This document shows positions 11,205 through 22,490 of a stretch of 64,000 nucleotides of DNA, one piece after another. This DNA comes from Brachypterus glaber (lineage: Eukaryota > Arthropoda > Insecta > Coleoptera > Kateretidae), in contig OY294051.1 of NCBI GenBank assembly GCA_958510825.1, positions 33,396,998-33,460,997 of the forward strand. Direction: 5' to 3'. The translations under genes and the position numbers were made by a program. Under the pieces are notes generated by a model. That model saw only the letters and a program-made list of their open reading frames with translations, did no database searches and had not been told where the DNA came from. The first letter of the stretch is position 1; each line of letters starts with the position of its first letter.

Positions 11205-11640
11205 AGTATAGTAGCTTTTAGTTCACGAGAGTGCTTTTTTTACTAGACACAGCCGAGTAAAAAAAGCACTCGATGTGCACTGAAATGGTTTGCTTCGAGG
11301 TGTGTAAAAAAAGCAAAAATTATCTTAAAATTAGTTTGTCAATTTGAGGTTATGCATTTGACGTTTACTAAATTTCATGACATTAGATATGTAAAATCAG
11401 CTGCAGGGGCGGATTTATTTAATTTTAGGGGAGGGGGTCATCCATAAGGAAAAAAAATGCGATTTCACCAAAAATATAATTTTAAAGGTATTTCTAATGC
11501 TAATATATCTCGCTGGGGGGGGGCATGGCTCCCATGACCCCTCCCCTAAATCCGCCCATGATCAGCTGATTGTCACTTCCCAACAGTTTTCATAGACAAC
11601 GAGTGGGAAATGAGCACTATATACTAACTAGGTCTTAGGC
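11205..11640 (+). repeat. Repeat family B, copy 2, interrupted by a MITE
   Basis: Matches copies 1 and 3 (AATTTGAGGTTATGCATTTG, GACGTTTACTA, ACTAACTAGGTC). It contains an inner hairpin (CACGAGAGTGCTTTTTTTAC with GTAAAAAAAGCACTCGATGTG). At AATCAGCTGATTGTCAC it is split by the MITE at 11404-11560. Copy 3 shows the unsplit site. Confidence 0.75.
11404..11560. mobile_element. hAT-like MITE, copy 1, with 8-bp target duplication
   Basis: Starts CAGGGGCGGATTTA and ends TAAATCCGCCCATG (inverted ends, 13 of 14 matching), flanked by perfect 8-bp repeats ATCAGCTG (11396-11403 and 11561-11568). An 8-bp duplication with CAGNGGCG-type ends is characteristic of the hAT superfamily. 157 bp, no coding, so it would have to be mobilised in trans. 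Confidence 0.88.
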
Positions 11641-12170
11641 AAAATTTAAAATAGGACTAATATTAACCAAAATGAAAAAAAACGTTCTCTGAAGTCATCA
11701 ATTTCTTTCAGTTGTTCCACCCTAGTGCCTAATAGTAGAAGTAGTGTATAACCGCTGATTAGTAGCGATGAGGGTGCTTGTCAGGTAATTTAGATACTAT
11801 CGATCTGGTCTAGCAAATTACCTTTCACAACCCTGAACTATCTTTCTAGATTCGTGCAAATATACACTTTATATAGATACCTTCAAATTAGAAAGTCAAT
11901 TGAAAATATCGACATAATTTTATGTCTATTTTAATAATTTGGGGTACAAAATTTGTGATAAGTATAATTATTACTTAAAACTTTCAAAGGGTGTAAAAAT
12001 TAAATTACTTATACACGAATACAACATGTTCTGTAAAAGTATTTAATATCCTTCTAGATTATAATTCCGTCATACAAAAAAAAATACTTGCACATTTTTT
12101 ATGAAAGTTCAGTGGGCCTTAACCCCAGGTTTAAAATTTTTAAGGGGGAGCGGATAATATAACCGGGTTT
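11641..12170. other. AT-rich sequence, nothing recognised
   Basis: No feature supported. Confidence 0.4.
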
Positions 12171-12178
12171 TAATAGTA

Positions 12179-12287
12179 ATTATATACCAAGGTAGAGAAC
12201 ATATTTTTTATAGCCGAGCGTATTAAATCCCGAGGAATTTAAGAGTGCGAGGCTATAATATTCTTCTCTACCGTGGTTTATATATTA
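12179..12287. repeat. Hairpin repeat (TATATACCAAGGTAGAGAA)
   Basis: The left arm TATATACCAAGGTAGAGAA plus TTATAGCC pairs with GGCTATAA plus TTCTCTACCGTGGTTTATATA. The loop has the GAG/CGC flavour seen in families B and H. Small foldback element, non-coding. Confidence 0.7.
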
Positions 12288-12516
12288 TTTTTTTACTACT
12301 AGCACTATTTAACTATTTTTATTCAAATAATAAAATAAATTATTAATAGAAATGATATTTCTTGAAATTTTCATTCAAAAATCAAGTAGCATTGATCAAT
12401 GACATTTGCTTAAATAAATACTTTGAAGTGACTTTTAAAAATTTAATTTATTTTTTAATTTTTTGTCACAATATTTAGCTAACTATTGATTGTATTAATT
12501 AGTAATAATTATCATA

Positions 12517-12740
12517 AATTAGTAAGGACAGAAATTTTTAATTTTAAACAAAATTATAAAAATATTAATTTATTATTCCATCAATCTATTTTCTAATCAT
12601 CGTACAGAAGAGGGCCAGCAGCCCGAAACTGCAGTCTATCAATATCACTCTGTACGATGATTAGAAAATAGATTGATGGAATAATAAATTAATATTTTTA
12701 TAATTTTGTTTAAAATTAAAAATTTCTGTCCTTACTAATT
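12517..12740. repeat. Perfect 91-nt-arm palindrome
   Basis: Arms 12517-12607 and 12650-12740 are exact reverse complements by eye, around a 42-nt loop (12608-12649) that is most of a hammerhead ribozyme. The right arm and loop match 12961-13045. Perfect arms in AT-rich non-coding DNA imply very recent formation, for example by template switching, or gene conversion between the arms. Confidence 0.85.
12601..12660 (+). ncRNA. Broken hammerhead ribozyme copy
   Basis: Compared with the motif at 12923-13021 this copy lacks 18 nt covering the inner part of stem I and the CUG of the core, leaving CAGAAGA. Stem II, GAAA and the ACUGCAGU stem III are intact, and the long outer stem is perfect. The lost core uridine should abolish cleavage. 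Confidence 0.7.
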
Positions 12741-12922
12741 TTACGTCTAACCACCCGTTAGTGGTACTATGTGCTTGAGACACACAAGTCTTCAACTTGC
12801 TACCATTCAAAGTCTCCAGATTAGGAGAGGTATGAGTAGTTGTCTACATCTAGAAATAGATGGCGCACAAGTCTACATCAATCTAATGGCTATATTCCTT
12901 TTGCGAGTAAAGTCTAAAAACG

Positions 12923-13021
12923 TTTTCTTAATCAGCGTGCAGAGTTGACTCTTGGTACTGAAGAGGGCCAGCAGCCCGAAACTGCAGTCTATCAATATCA
13001 CTCTGTACGATGATTAGAAAA
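12923..13021 (+). ncRNA. Hammerhead ribozyme (type I, extended stem I)
   Basis: A predicted self-cleaving RNA. Core CUGAAGA (12958-12964); stem II GGGC/GCCC (12965-12968, 12974-12977) with loop CAGCA; GAAA (12978-12981). The stem III segment ACUGCAGU is self-complementary. The cleavage position is C12989. Inner stem I is GGUA (12954-12957) with UAUC (12990-12993). After an internal loop, outer stem I pairs CAGAGU (12940-12945) with ACUCUG (13000-13005) and extends, with few mismatches, to TTTTCTTAATC/GATTAGAAAA. This matches the hammerheads described from Penelope-like elements. No protein-coding parent element is visible. Activity is inferred. Confidence 0.85.
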
Positions 13022-13261
13022 TAGATTGATGGAATAATAAATATAATAAATTATATTTAATAAATAGAAAGTTATTTAAAGCTATTTTCTTGGGTTTAGT
13101 TAGTAAAAATTGCACAAAGAACTGAAACATCTAAAGTGACAGAAATCAATTGTTTATAAGATTTACTCCTACTAGGAGAGAAAAAATTATTATTGCTATA
13201 GGTGAAGAAAATTGATGAAAACATGATAAATAATGGTATGTTCTAAATCTAGTAGTGAAAA

Positions 13262-13527
13262 ATAGTATATTACGCACCGAGTACGCTAACCTAGTTTTTA
13301 GTGCACGAGAGTGCTTTTTTTTTACGAGGCACATCCGAGTAAAAAAATCACGCGAAAAAAACGCAAAAATTATCTTAAAATTAGTTTGTCAATTTGAGTT
13401 TATGTGTTTGACGTTTACTAATTTTTTGACAGCACATATGTTAAATCAGCTGATTGTCACATTCCAACCGTTGTCATAGGCAACGGGTGGGAAATAGGCA
13501 CTTACTACTAACTAGGTCGTAGGCAAA
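13262..13527 (+). repeat. Repeat family B, copy 3
   Basis: Runs from AGTATATTACGCACCGAGTA to ACTAACTAGGTCGTAGGC. It holds the uninterrupted AAATCAGCTGATTGTCAC site that carries the hAT-like MITE in copy 2. Two short overlapping open frames here (13146-13334 minus, 13255-13479 plus) are not genes. Confidence 0.7.
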
Positions 13528-13529
13528 GT

Positions 13530-15130
13530 AATTAATTTCCATTTCCTTTCACTTATTATGGAAGTTAAGGTATTATAAAAAACATAATTAAAAAAAATAG
13601 TTCCCTCATCATGCCTTAAAAAGTACGGTAACAAAATTCTTGCCAAATATCAGCCGTAAAAAGGAAATTAGGGTTGATTTACAAGTTAAAAAAAAAAAAA
13701 ATTTTTTATAGAAAAGTTTTTTTCATCAAAATTTAAAAAAATCGTGTTATTTAAAATTCCTTACTAGAAAATTGGAGTACAGCAACCAATATGACTATCT
13801 TTTTTAACAGTTATTTTTAGAATGGAGGTTTCTATAAGCAAAAAACAGTTTCGAAATAACCTGTACATAAGATCAAAGTGATGAACATTTAAAAATACAC
13901 CCAAACAAAAGACATTCCTAATTGAAATCAGAATCTGTCCCTGAGTAAATGTTATGAAAAGCCAGTTTTATTCCGTATTTTCTTTGAATTGAGAAACCTT
14001 ATAAAACCTCATTGATATTAAAATTATAAAGGTTAATTAAGGCTTATTATCACCGTTGATGTGAATGCCTATTCGTAGTTAGTCCTGGTTTATTCAAACT
14101 TTTCGATAAGGCTTCTTTCAATTCAACGTTACCAACTCAATGTTTTCAAAGAAAATGCATTCACTAGGTAATTTTCTATATTTAGATCAATAAAGCTAGG
14201 TTAAGATTAAGTGCAAATTAACACTGATAGGTGTTCAATAAATAAGTAGAAGAAAATGCATAATGTTTCTATTTTTAGTTAACTACATCTCTCTAAAAAG
14301 AAAAACTAATTTTTTTCCAAAGAGATAAATTAACAAGACCGAATAATTTTTTTAGCAAGTTTGTTGTTTTTTTTACGAAAGCTTTTTTAGCAACGCACGA
14401 GATTCAGCAAATGCATAAAAAATACTGACCGCGTAGCGGGAGGGATTTTTGCATTTGCTGAGTTGAGTACTTGATAATCACATTAGGGGAGTAGTACTCC
14501 CGGAGTACTAGGGATTTTTTTAAGTAACAAAAATCTCTTTGATTTAATAATGGCTGATTAGTTGAAAAATATTGAACAAAATTGCACGTTTGCGCGGTTG
14601 ATGTCCCTAATTTAAAATGCGCGGATTAAGTATGGCATGGTTTATATATAAGCGCAATTTATGTCATGAGCGAAAATATATCTTGCGAGATTCTTTTTCA
14701 AGCTGTTTTAAGGCGCGTTTTTTTTACACGGAAACAGTAGGTAATTTAAAACAGTTTCAATATATCAGATTCTGCAATGCCATCGCATTTTATTAACAAA
14801 TCCAATAAACTAAAAATAAAATAGGCAAAAGTTTTTTAAAATAAAAAAAAGTTTCTAATAACAATCTACATTTTTTTAAAATTTTATGTATTTTTCAATT
14901 CAGTTATCGCCTGTTTAAATATTCACTATTATGCTATGGTCAACAGTTTAAAATGGATTTGGGGGTGAGATGAAACAATATATGTTGCAGTATATAATAG
15001 GTACAACAGGACGTGGAAACTCTAGTGTGATTTTTCCCAGCGATGAAAATGGAAAACGTGACAGGGATGCAATATAATGTAGCTACTATAATGCCTGACT
15101 TAGGAAAATTATAGTAACCGTTAGTACATT
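13530..15130. other. Unassigned AT-rich stretch with one hairpin
   Basis: The only structure noticed is a hairpin at 14405-14460 (CAGCAAATGCATAAAAAAT with ATTTTTGCATTTGCTG) enclosing CCGCGTAGCGGG. No coding or RNA gene. Confidence 0.4.
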
Positions 15131-15139
15131 GAAAGTTTG

Positions 15140-15520
15140 GTTTTTAAAATGTTTAATTTTTTGTCCTCGAAATGTGAAAATTTACTTTGTACAAATGTAC
15201 GGTTTACGGTGTTACAACTTTTTTTTGTGTATTTTTATCTCAGGAATCATATTTCATAAAACTGCAGAAAAAATACATAAAAAAACATAGGAAATGCCCC
15301 TGATTAAAGCAACTAGTTACTAGTTAACTACATGAAAATAACATAGGCCTATTATAGGACGATAGGCCTATAATAGGACGATAGGCCTTGTCTGGGCTAG
15401 ATCACTTGCAAGAACTCGTAAATGTAGCTCAAAAATTCTTGAGTTACTTAACTTAATTTTCGAAGCCCAATTCGAAGGAGCAGAGCTCCCTCACGACCCG
15501 TTTGTGGACACTTGTTTATA
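15140..15520 (+). repeat. Repeat family E, copy 1
   Basis: Shares with 46190-46820 and 61690-62170 a succession of blocks: a CCTCGAA-type segment, GAATCATATTTCA, AGAAAAAAT, TACATGAAAATAACAT and GGCCT. Copies are strongly diverged. A 15-nt piece around TATTATAGGACGATAGG is duplicated in tandem at about 15350-15385. Confidence 0.45.
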
Positions 15521-15529
15521 AAAACTTTA

Positions 15530-16215
15530 TTTCATATTTTTTTAATGTAGAATATACCCTTAAGTACGTTAAAATCTTGCAGAAAATTTGAAAATTAATG
15601 GTAATGCTAATAATCAAAATAGTAACAGAAAACACCAAGCTTATTTTAAAAGTATTGAGTCCACTTAATACTTAATTGAAGAAATGAACACTTGTTAAGC
15701 GCCTTAAAGTTACTTTTTGCGAATTGGTAGTTTAAAATACTTTATTCTTACATTTTAGGGCATTTTAATGTATATTGGCAACGCCGCTCATGTGCGGCTT
15801 GGCAACAGCGGAAAAAAGCGCCTTGCTTTTTTAATAAGACAGTTTTAGTCGTCAGTGTCGGTGCTTGGTGTCGAATTTATTTGGCAGATACTTTAGATAA
15901 CTCTAGAACTGCATTATAGGCCAGTATATTGTTAGTGGCTCTATAAAGTTCCACAGTTGTGGTCAATTCCAGCATGTCACAAACAGAGAGTCATGCTACC
16001 GTGGCAAAAGCGTGTACAAAGCTCAAAGTTGGCTTTTGGTTGCACATTCAACTGAAGAGTACAACTTTCATAGGGGGACAAATGCCATTGACTCGATTTT
16101 TCAAACAATATTTTAAAGATATACTTGTAGTGGAAATAAGTAGGACACTTAAATTTATGTTATATTTTTATAGACTGTCAATTCTTAATTTCAAATTATT
16201 TGTTTAAATTGGATA
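15530..16215. other. Unassigned; 82-codon open frame not supported
   Basis: A GC-richer stretch lies around 15775-15870. The open frame at 15959-16207 has no domain and no homology that I can recognise. Confidence 0.35.
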
Positions 16216-16219
16216 ATTA

Positions 16220-16470
16220 AAACGTGTCAATTTTGACATTTTGAAACTTTACTATTAGGTTTCGGTATCGCTGAATACAAATTCGGTTACAAAATTATAA
16301 TATTCAAAATGGCTGATCCAATATGGCAGACGTTTTTGGTATTGAGGGGTTCTTAGGGAAGCTGAAACTGAATTTAACGTTAAAATTATAATAATAAATA
16401 TGATGGATCCAATATGGTGGACCCAATATGGGGAACGTAAATTTAAAAATTTCATGCAAAAACTGCACAT
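16220..16470. repeat. CCAATATGG-rich repeat
   Basis: Contains GATCCAATATGGCAGAC, GATCCAATATGGTGGACC and CCAATATGGGGAACG, and two related GGTTTC/GCTGAA blocks. A diverged relative lies at about 49940-50060 (TCCATGTTGGTTCCGCC, GGTTTCAGCAA). Confidence 0.5.
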
Positions 16471-16658
16471 GGCTAAAAATGACGTTAGACTCTTATGAAA
16501 GCTTGTCTCTTCAACTGTCCTCCCTCCCCCGGCGGGGTTTTGACATTCTGACCACCGACCACTTTATAAAGTTGTATTAACTGTCACCCATTTTGCAAAA
16601 GGTTTATTCAAAATCCAGATATATTCTAAATTGGGTCTATCAGTGTATTTGACGCGTG

Positions 16659-17220
16659 TATACAGTGTGGTCCATTTATCATGACCATCCTTAATATTTT
16701 TATAACTGCTAGATATATATAAAAAAAGTTTTAAACAAAAGGTATAAGTGCTTTTTTTATAAGTGTTTAATGGGTATATATTTGATATGTTTAGGAGGAG
16801 ACAGGGGGCAAGTGGGAACATATTTTTAAATGGAAAGGGTGTTGTATGATTTTTGACCACTTGCCTTTAAATAAAAAAAATGAATGTGCTAAATCTTTGT
16901 TTTTCTTTTGTTAAAACATGCTATTTTTTCGATTTTTTTTTGAAATTTTAATTTATTATTTACTTTTTTGTATCATGAAATTAATTACTAAACAAAATTT
17001 GTTTTATTTAAAAAAAACATAAAAGTATATGGTCGAACAGGGATTTTAAGAGGTTTTCATTAAAAAATGTTCCCCCTTGCCTCCTGCCTCCATTGTGCCT
17101 CCAGTAATAATAAATATACACAATTTCGTGCTTCCATTTATTTTTTAAAACTTTTTTTTTAATATCTAGCAGTTATTAAAATATTAAGGATTGTCATGAT
17201 AAATATGACCACCCTGTATA
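16659..17220. mobile_element. Foldback element with TATACAGTGTGGTC ends
   Basis: The left end TATACAGTGTGGTCCATTTA, then TCATGACCATCCTTAATA, pairs with TATTAAGGATTGTCATGA and the right end AAATATGACCACCCTGTATA. Internal arms around GGGGGCAAGTGGGAACA and TGTTCCCCCTTGCC also pair. 562 bp, no credible ORF. A related structure lies at 44995-45570. Confidence 0.75.
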
Positions 17221-17394
17221 GTTTTTAAAGTTCCGGATGTGTGTTTGAAATTTACATATGGTTTAAATTCCTTCGGCACAACCAGCGTAGAGGAATTGCA
17301 GTCCTGATAATGAAGCCAAATAATTTGGCCACGTTTCTAAACAACTCTACAATAAAATAAAAAAAGTCTCTTTACCTGCTTGTCTTACACATTT

Positions 17395-17600
17395 GTGGAT
17401 ATTCATGATGGATATCTAATGGATATTCAGTAGATATACTTTAGGGAGCTTAAAAAATAGATGTCCAATGGATATCTCGTGGATATCCATTGGATATCCT
17501 GGATATAGGCGGACATTTGGATGTCCATGGGATATCTAATGGCAATCCAGGCTATCCAATGGATATACTCTATATCCAGAAAGTATATCTAATAGTTATT
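17395..17600. repeat. Degenerate TGGATATCC repeat
   Basis: A cluster of about fifteen TGGATAT or ATATCCA words, including TGGATATCTCGTGGATATCC, in direct and inverted order. It has a palindromic character without a fixed period. Confidence 0.75.
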
Positions 17601-18154
17601 ATGTGCTGTCTGGGTATAACTGTCCACAAAATTTGGTTTAAAAGTTAGCTAGGTTTGGAATTTTTGGCCTTGTTCCTTAAGTTTAAAAATGTCTATATCT
17701 AGATTAAAACTTCCTTAAAAGTAAAATATATTTATATTTATTTCCCATAATATTTTCTGTAAAAAATAGCTTCCCAAGAAAAAAGCCATAAAGCATAAAG
17801 TTTGATGTTTACGAGCTTTAGATTTAAGTTAGGTTAATTTAGTAAAACAAATATCTCAAGTTACAAATTTTTAACGCTTTTGAGTTTTGAGTCCTTGTTA
17901 AAATAAGGTGATAAAAAGTAACAGATTTACGATGATTTAATGCACAAAAAATTAATAAACTGGACAGACAGAATTTTAATTAATTTATTTAATAGTTTTT
18001 ATTCTTTATGATCTATGAACAACAATTAAATCATGTATGGGAAAGTATAAGTATAATAAAATATAAAAATATTTTCGGAACTAACAGACCCTACAATAAA
18101 ATCTTAGTTTTGTTTGTTTGTTTAACCTAGTACTATTCTACTTAATTAATCATC

Positions 18155-18345
18155 CCATAAGTCCAGGACTTGTGTGGGCTAGTAGTAGAGGGAACCACGG
18201 GCCTATACTGACTTTCGAACCAGTTTATAGGAAGTCTCCGCTTCACTTGTCATCTTCGGCAATTTTCAATTAATAATTAACTGAAAAAGGCAATTTAGCG
18301 ACAGTGAGAATCGAACTCACGCTAGTTGGCTAGTAGGATTGTCAT
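18155..18345 (-). mobile_element. tRNA-derived SINE, copy 1 (5' truncated)
   Basis: On the minus strand it has a Pol III box B (GTTCGATTC) in GTGAGTTCGATTCTCACTGT, then AGTTAATTATTAATTGAAAA, and a 3' part ending CTAGCCCACACAAGTCCTGG. The same body occurs at 52915-53122, which keeps the tRNA head. Here the box A half is missing or scrambled. Confidence 0.75.
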
Positions 18346-18349
18346 CATT

Positions 18350-19320
18350 GAAGCTATGCGTTTTTCTTAAAAGCTTTGTTTCTGTGTTGTTTAAGTATTT
18401 TTATGTGATTTTGATTAAAAAAGGGATTCCGATTATAAATAGACAAAAAAGTTTTATATATGCGATAATTTGCCGTTCAGAATTGGTTTTTACTGATACA
18501 GTGCCTCGTTCTGATACCGAAGTATCAGGAATCTTAGCATAAATAAAATTTATTTAAGTATGTAATACTTTGAGCTCAATAATTCATTTCAAGATTTTTT
18601 TTTAATTAAACAGAAATAAAAATGAGGTATCTAACTATTTTACAATCCTAAATATATTTAACGCAGCAACATTAGAATCCAAACTTAAGATAATTTAGTA
18701 ATTTTCTACACTCCCCTATTTAAAATATGAGTCAATAAAAGAACAGCGTGGAAAACTCGAACAATTAAAGTCAATGAAATGATGTCCCAATAAAATTAAG
18801 AAAATTGTAAGAAAATTAAATATTAGAAGCATAATTGCACCGTATCATAGCAGTCAGTTTTAATTAGAAATAAGCCGTGAAGCTATGTAATGCTACGCAT
18901 TCCATAGTATACACTTAACGGTGGATATTATATTGAAATTTTTCTCGATATATGGGCGTATTTATTATTTATACCCAGAAAAGCAGCTAGAGTCTAATAT
19001 ATACACTGCCGCACATTAAATTTCGGACACCTAAAAAATTGACATTTTTTTTAAATTCAAATATTTCGAAAACTAATTAATGGATTTGACTGATTCTTTT
19101 TTTGTTTTAAAGCTTAAATATTCTCTACTTTTTTTTGTTTTAAGAATGATTAAATTTTTTTTTCGTTTCAGCAACAAATAATGTACAACTATGATTTTAC
19201 CCCATCTTCTAGGACTTGCATGGTACGCCACTGCAATTGTTTATCAAATTATTAAAGTCTGTCTTATTGCCGCAGTTTTAATGAATATTTTCTTTTTTAT
19301 TTTTTTACATTTTTACTTCT
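18350..19320. other. Unassigned; family A end fragment at 18889-18930
   Basis: The fragment is the reverse complement of the family A terminus (GCTACGCATTCCAT). Nothing else is supported. The two short open frames (18339-18542, 19191-19376) look random. Confidence 0.4.
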
Positions 19321-19324
19321 GGTT

Positions 19325-19700
19325 TAGGAGATCGTCGTTTGTTTCTGTTCATTTTTCGACTTCTACTATGTTTTAATTGTTTTTTTGCTGCATTTGTTTA
19401 TAACTTTAAACATGACCTGTATTGTTGCTTTATGAAGAGCAAAGGGTCAATCCCTGGTGTACTCAAAGTAGGTGTACAAAATCCCGAAATTCAAACACAC
19501 CTCGAAAAATTAATATAAACTAATAAAAAAAAATATTTCGACGTTTCCTCGTAGATATTTATTGTTTTTTGTTGCATTTTTTACAATTTTTATTTGACAC
19601 ATAAAACTAAGGTTAAAAAATACTTGTCAAAAACAAAAATAATAGTGCGCAAGTTTATCGCAGATGCGCAAGGCAAATTTATCACACTTTTCCGCTACGG
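19325..19700 (+). repeat. Repeat family F, copy 1
   Basis: Shares AGATCGTCGTTTGTTTCTGT, GCTTTATGAAGAGCAAAGGG, GTGTACTCAAAGTAGGTGTA, ATATTTCGACGTTTC and GTTTATCGCAGATGCGC with an inverted copy at 50610-50980. Non-coding. The element class is unknown. Confidence 0.7.
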
Positions 19701-20510
19701 CTTTGGATGTCTTTCCTTGTCTTTGTCTAAATGGCGCCTATTTCCTTCCTGAGTTCAAAAATAATAACCTTTCTTCGCGAAATCAGTAATTTTTTTTCTA
19801 TGCAAAATTAGATCAAAAAAATGCTGGTAATCTAGGCAGAAAATAGCATGAAATTTTAAGCAAAACGCGTAGTATTTACTACGGTAACGACCTCTCAGTG
19901 TACTCTTCTAGCTACGTAGCTGCGAAGTATATAGCAACAGCCCGTCACGATTGTCAACTGTTTTAATTGTTTGAAGGGTAATTTTCGACTCGAGCTCGTC
20001 TTACATTCGAAGAGAGGGCTAAGTTGTCATAATTATAACTTTGGATAATGACCTCTTAAATTGTTAAGATTTTAATTTTGAAAATATCAAAATTTTATTT
20101 CGGATAAAAATTATTATAGCGCTAAATATAACGGGGTGCGAGTTTTCGTTTTAATAAATTTTAAAATTGTAAAAACGCGCTACAAGGGTTGGTAATGATT
20201 TACCTGGTTCATTAAATAATTAAAGAATAATAATGAGAATATAATTAATTAACCCTTAATGCCCAAATTTTCCAAATTATTTAAAAACAAAAATTATGAA
20301 GGTTTTGTACAGTAAAAATGTTTTTTTCTGCTACCTAATTGTGCTAGCTCATACCTATATGTGACCCTACACAAAAAAACCCACGTGTCAAAATTACGTA
20401 ATTTATTTTTTTTGGGAATTTTTATGTAAAAAAGCAAAAGCAAAACTTTTAAGGCCTTATAAAATTTTTACATTTCTATAAGATATGCTGTATAGCATTT
20501 TAAACAGCCT
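19701..20510. other. AT-rich sequence, nothing recognised
   Basis: No feature supported. Confidence 0.4.
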
Positions 20511-20514
20511 TTAT

Positions 20515-21045
20515 AATAGTATATTAAAGTACTAGTTTCATAACATACCTTTTTAGCGCACGAGTACAAGTTTACGAGCCGCTTGCGGTGAGTTTTCTAA
20601 AGTACTAGTGCGCTAACAACGTGTTATGAAACGAGTGCTTTATACAATTTTTACTATTTTGCTTTAAAATTTAAAAAAACTTACATTTAAATTGATGACT
20701 GATTTAGAGATTTTTGTTTTGAATTGGCATTACAGTTTTCGCAATGTTTAAAATTCTAAGAACGAATATTATTTTGATATATTTTATAGTCATTTCTACT
20801 ATTTTTCATTGCAGTAACCATGCCACAATTTTAACACGGTAAAACATAACCTAAACACAAAATTTTGTAGAAAATTAAACTTTAAACCGACGTTCACAAT
20901 TGCACGGCAAACATCAAGAGATAGACTTTTGTCTGTTGCCAACCCAAAAGAAAAAAAAGTAGAGACCTCTTATGGGCCTATAAGAACACGCAAAATGTGT
21001 GTGATTATGAGCTTATAAGAGTCGCAAAATAGAAAAAAAATATTC
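20515..21045 (+). repeat. Repeat family H, copy 1
   Basis: Starts at AGTACTAGTTTCATAACATA and includes a hairpin (TTTCATAACATA ... GTTATGAAAC) around TTAGCGCACGAGTACAAG and GCCGCTTGCGG. It then runs AACCTAAACACAAAATTTTG and CTTATGGGCCTATAAGAACA. Copies lie at 25328-25660 and (partial) 33960-34140. Copy 2 lacks the hairpin's right half. Confidence 0.7.
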
Positions 21046-21049
21046 TGCT

Positions 21050-22345
21050 AGTTGGGGAACTTGTAGTTGCAACATAAATTAATAGATGGTTTCCAAAACT
21101 GCGTTATGCGATGGAAGAATCCATTACCCAACTAAAATATTGAAATTTTACAAAAATTGTTTTTAGTGTAGTTTGACGTAAATAGAAACTAATTACAGAT
21201 ATTTAATGTTCTTTTAACAACTAATTAGCAAATTTAAAATCGTTATTCAAATAGAGGAAGGAGATATGAAACAGTATATTATACCGGCACTTAGTGCTAC
21301 TAAGAGTGCCGATGTATTGAAATCTTCGGCGAAAAGTCAAAATCTTTGACCACGTTTTTTTTTTACATTTCTCGACGTTTTAGACCATTCTGAGTCGAAA
21401 TCAGTAAAAAAAATTTTTGCGTCCGTCTGTCGGTCTGTCTGTCTGTCTGTCTGGGTGTAAACTCTCTAACTGCATTTCTACATGAGATATCGACTTGCGG
21501 TTTTTTGCATATTGTTTCTTATCGTATTTCGAAGAGCTGATTAGATTTTATAAACAACGTTTTCCTAAAACTCATTGTTTTCGAGATATTGGCGTTTAAA
21601 GCAGTAAAAGGTTTTTTTAGCATATCTCACATATTTATAACCCGATTTCAAAAAATTATATTTTAAATAAAAGCTCTTTTTAAGCCATATAAAAAATGTT
21701 ATATACAGTTTTTTGCTAGAATATAATGTTTTAAAGATACAGAATTTAAAATCAAACAAAACACCTAGTTTGAAATTTGCAAACTAGATGGCTCTAGTGT
21801 ACATTAGTGCCGATGGTTTGACAGGGTGCTTGCAACGTTTCATCTAGTTAGATATTAAAAATGCACATTTTAAGCGCACAGATTAAAATTATCATTAATG
21901 GCTTTGGTTATTAGAGTCCATAAATAGTTTAATATTTTTTTAATCATACAGAAAACTATCTAAATCTGTGTTAATTATTTTCACAAAAACCATAAAAATT
22001 TATGTTATTTCGAATAAAATGCTAAAAATATGCAAAATCGTTTTGCGTCAAATAAAGATTGTGTTCGCGTCAAAATAACCATTGTTTTTAAGTTTATCTG
22101 AGAGCGTTTGCCAATATCTTTAACTTTTGGTTACATATTGGTATTTTGAGGAGTATTATATCAAAATGTTTAGAAATATTAGATACATACCTACGTGTTA
22201 CGTTTAGAGTTCTATTTTGTCAGTAATTCGCTTTGTATTTATTTGATTCCAGTACAATCTCAGTTTTATACCATCAAGGAATTTAAGTATAACTAAACCA
22301 TCGTTTGGACTTTTAACCTGAGAGAGAAGAAAGTATTATTATATT
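21050..22345. other. Unassigned; possible element at 21290-21860
   Basis: GTGCCGATGTATTG near 21310 and AGTGCCGATGGTTTG near 21810 flank a stretch with a (GTCT)n run at about 21426-21450. The similarity is too slight to call a boundary. No coding. Confidence 0.3.
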
Positions 22346-22349
22346 ACAT

Positions 22350-22490
22350 AACTAGTCTGGAAAGTGACATATTTCAAGCGAGTGGGAAGGTATACGAGCG
22401 AGCCGCTAGGCAAGTAAGGAAACCCCACTAGTGTATGAAATACACTTTCCAACGAGTTATGTACACTATTTTTCCTACGATCCCGAAAAA
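22350..22490. repeat. Hairpin repeat
   Basis: ACATAACTAGTCTGGAAAGTG pairs imperfectly with CACTTTCCAACGAGTTATGT. The loop contains GAGCGAGCCGCTAGGCAAG. A diverged relative of this design is at 39520-39605. Confidence 0.6.

Noticed and set aside
15340..15390. CRISPR-like short repeats (ATAGGCCTATTATAGGACG)
   Set aside because: Only two adjacent copies with no spacers, in eukaryotic-type DNA; a small tandem duplication.
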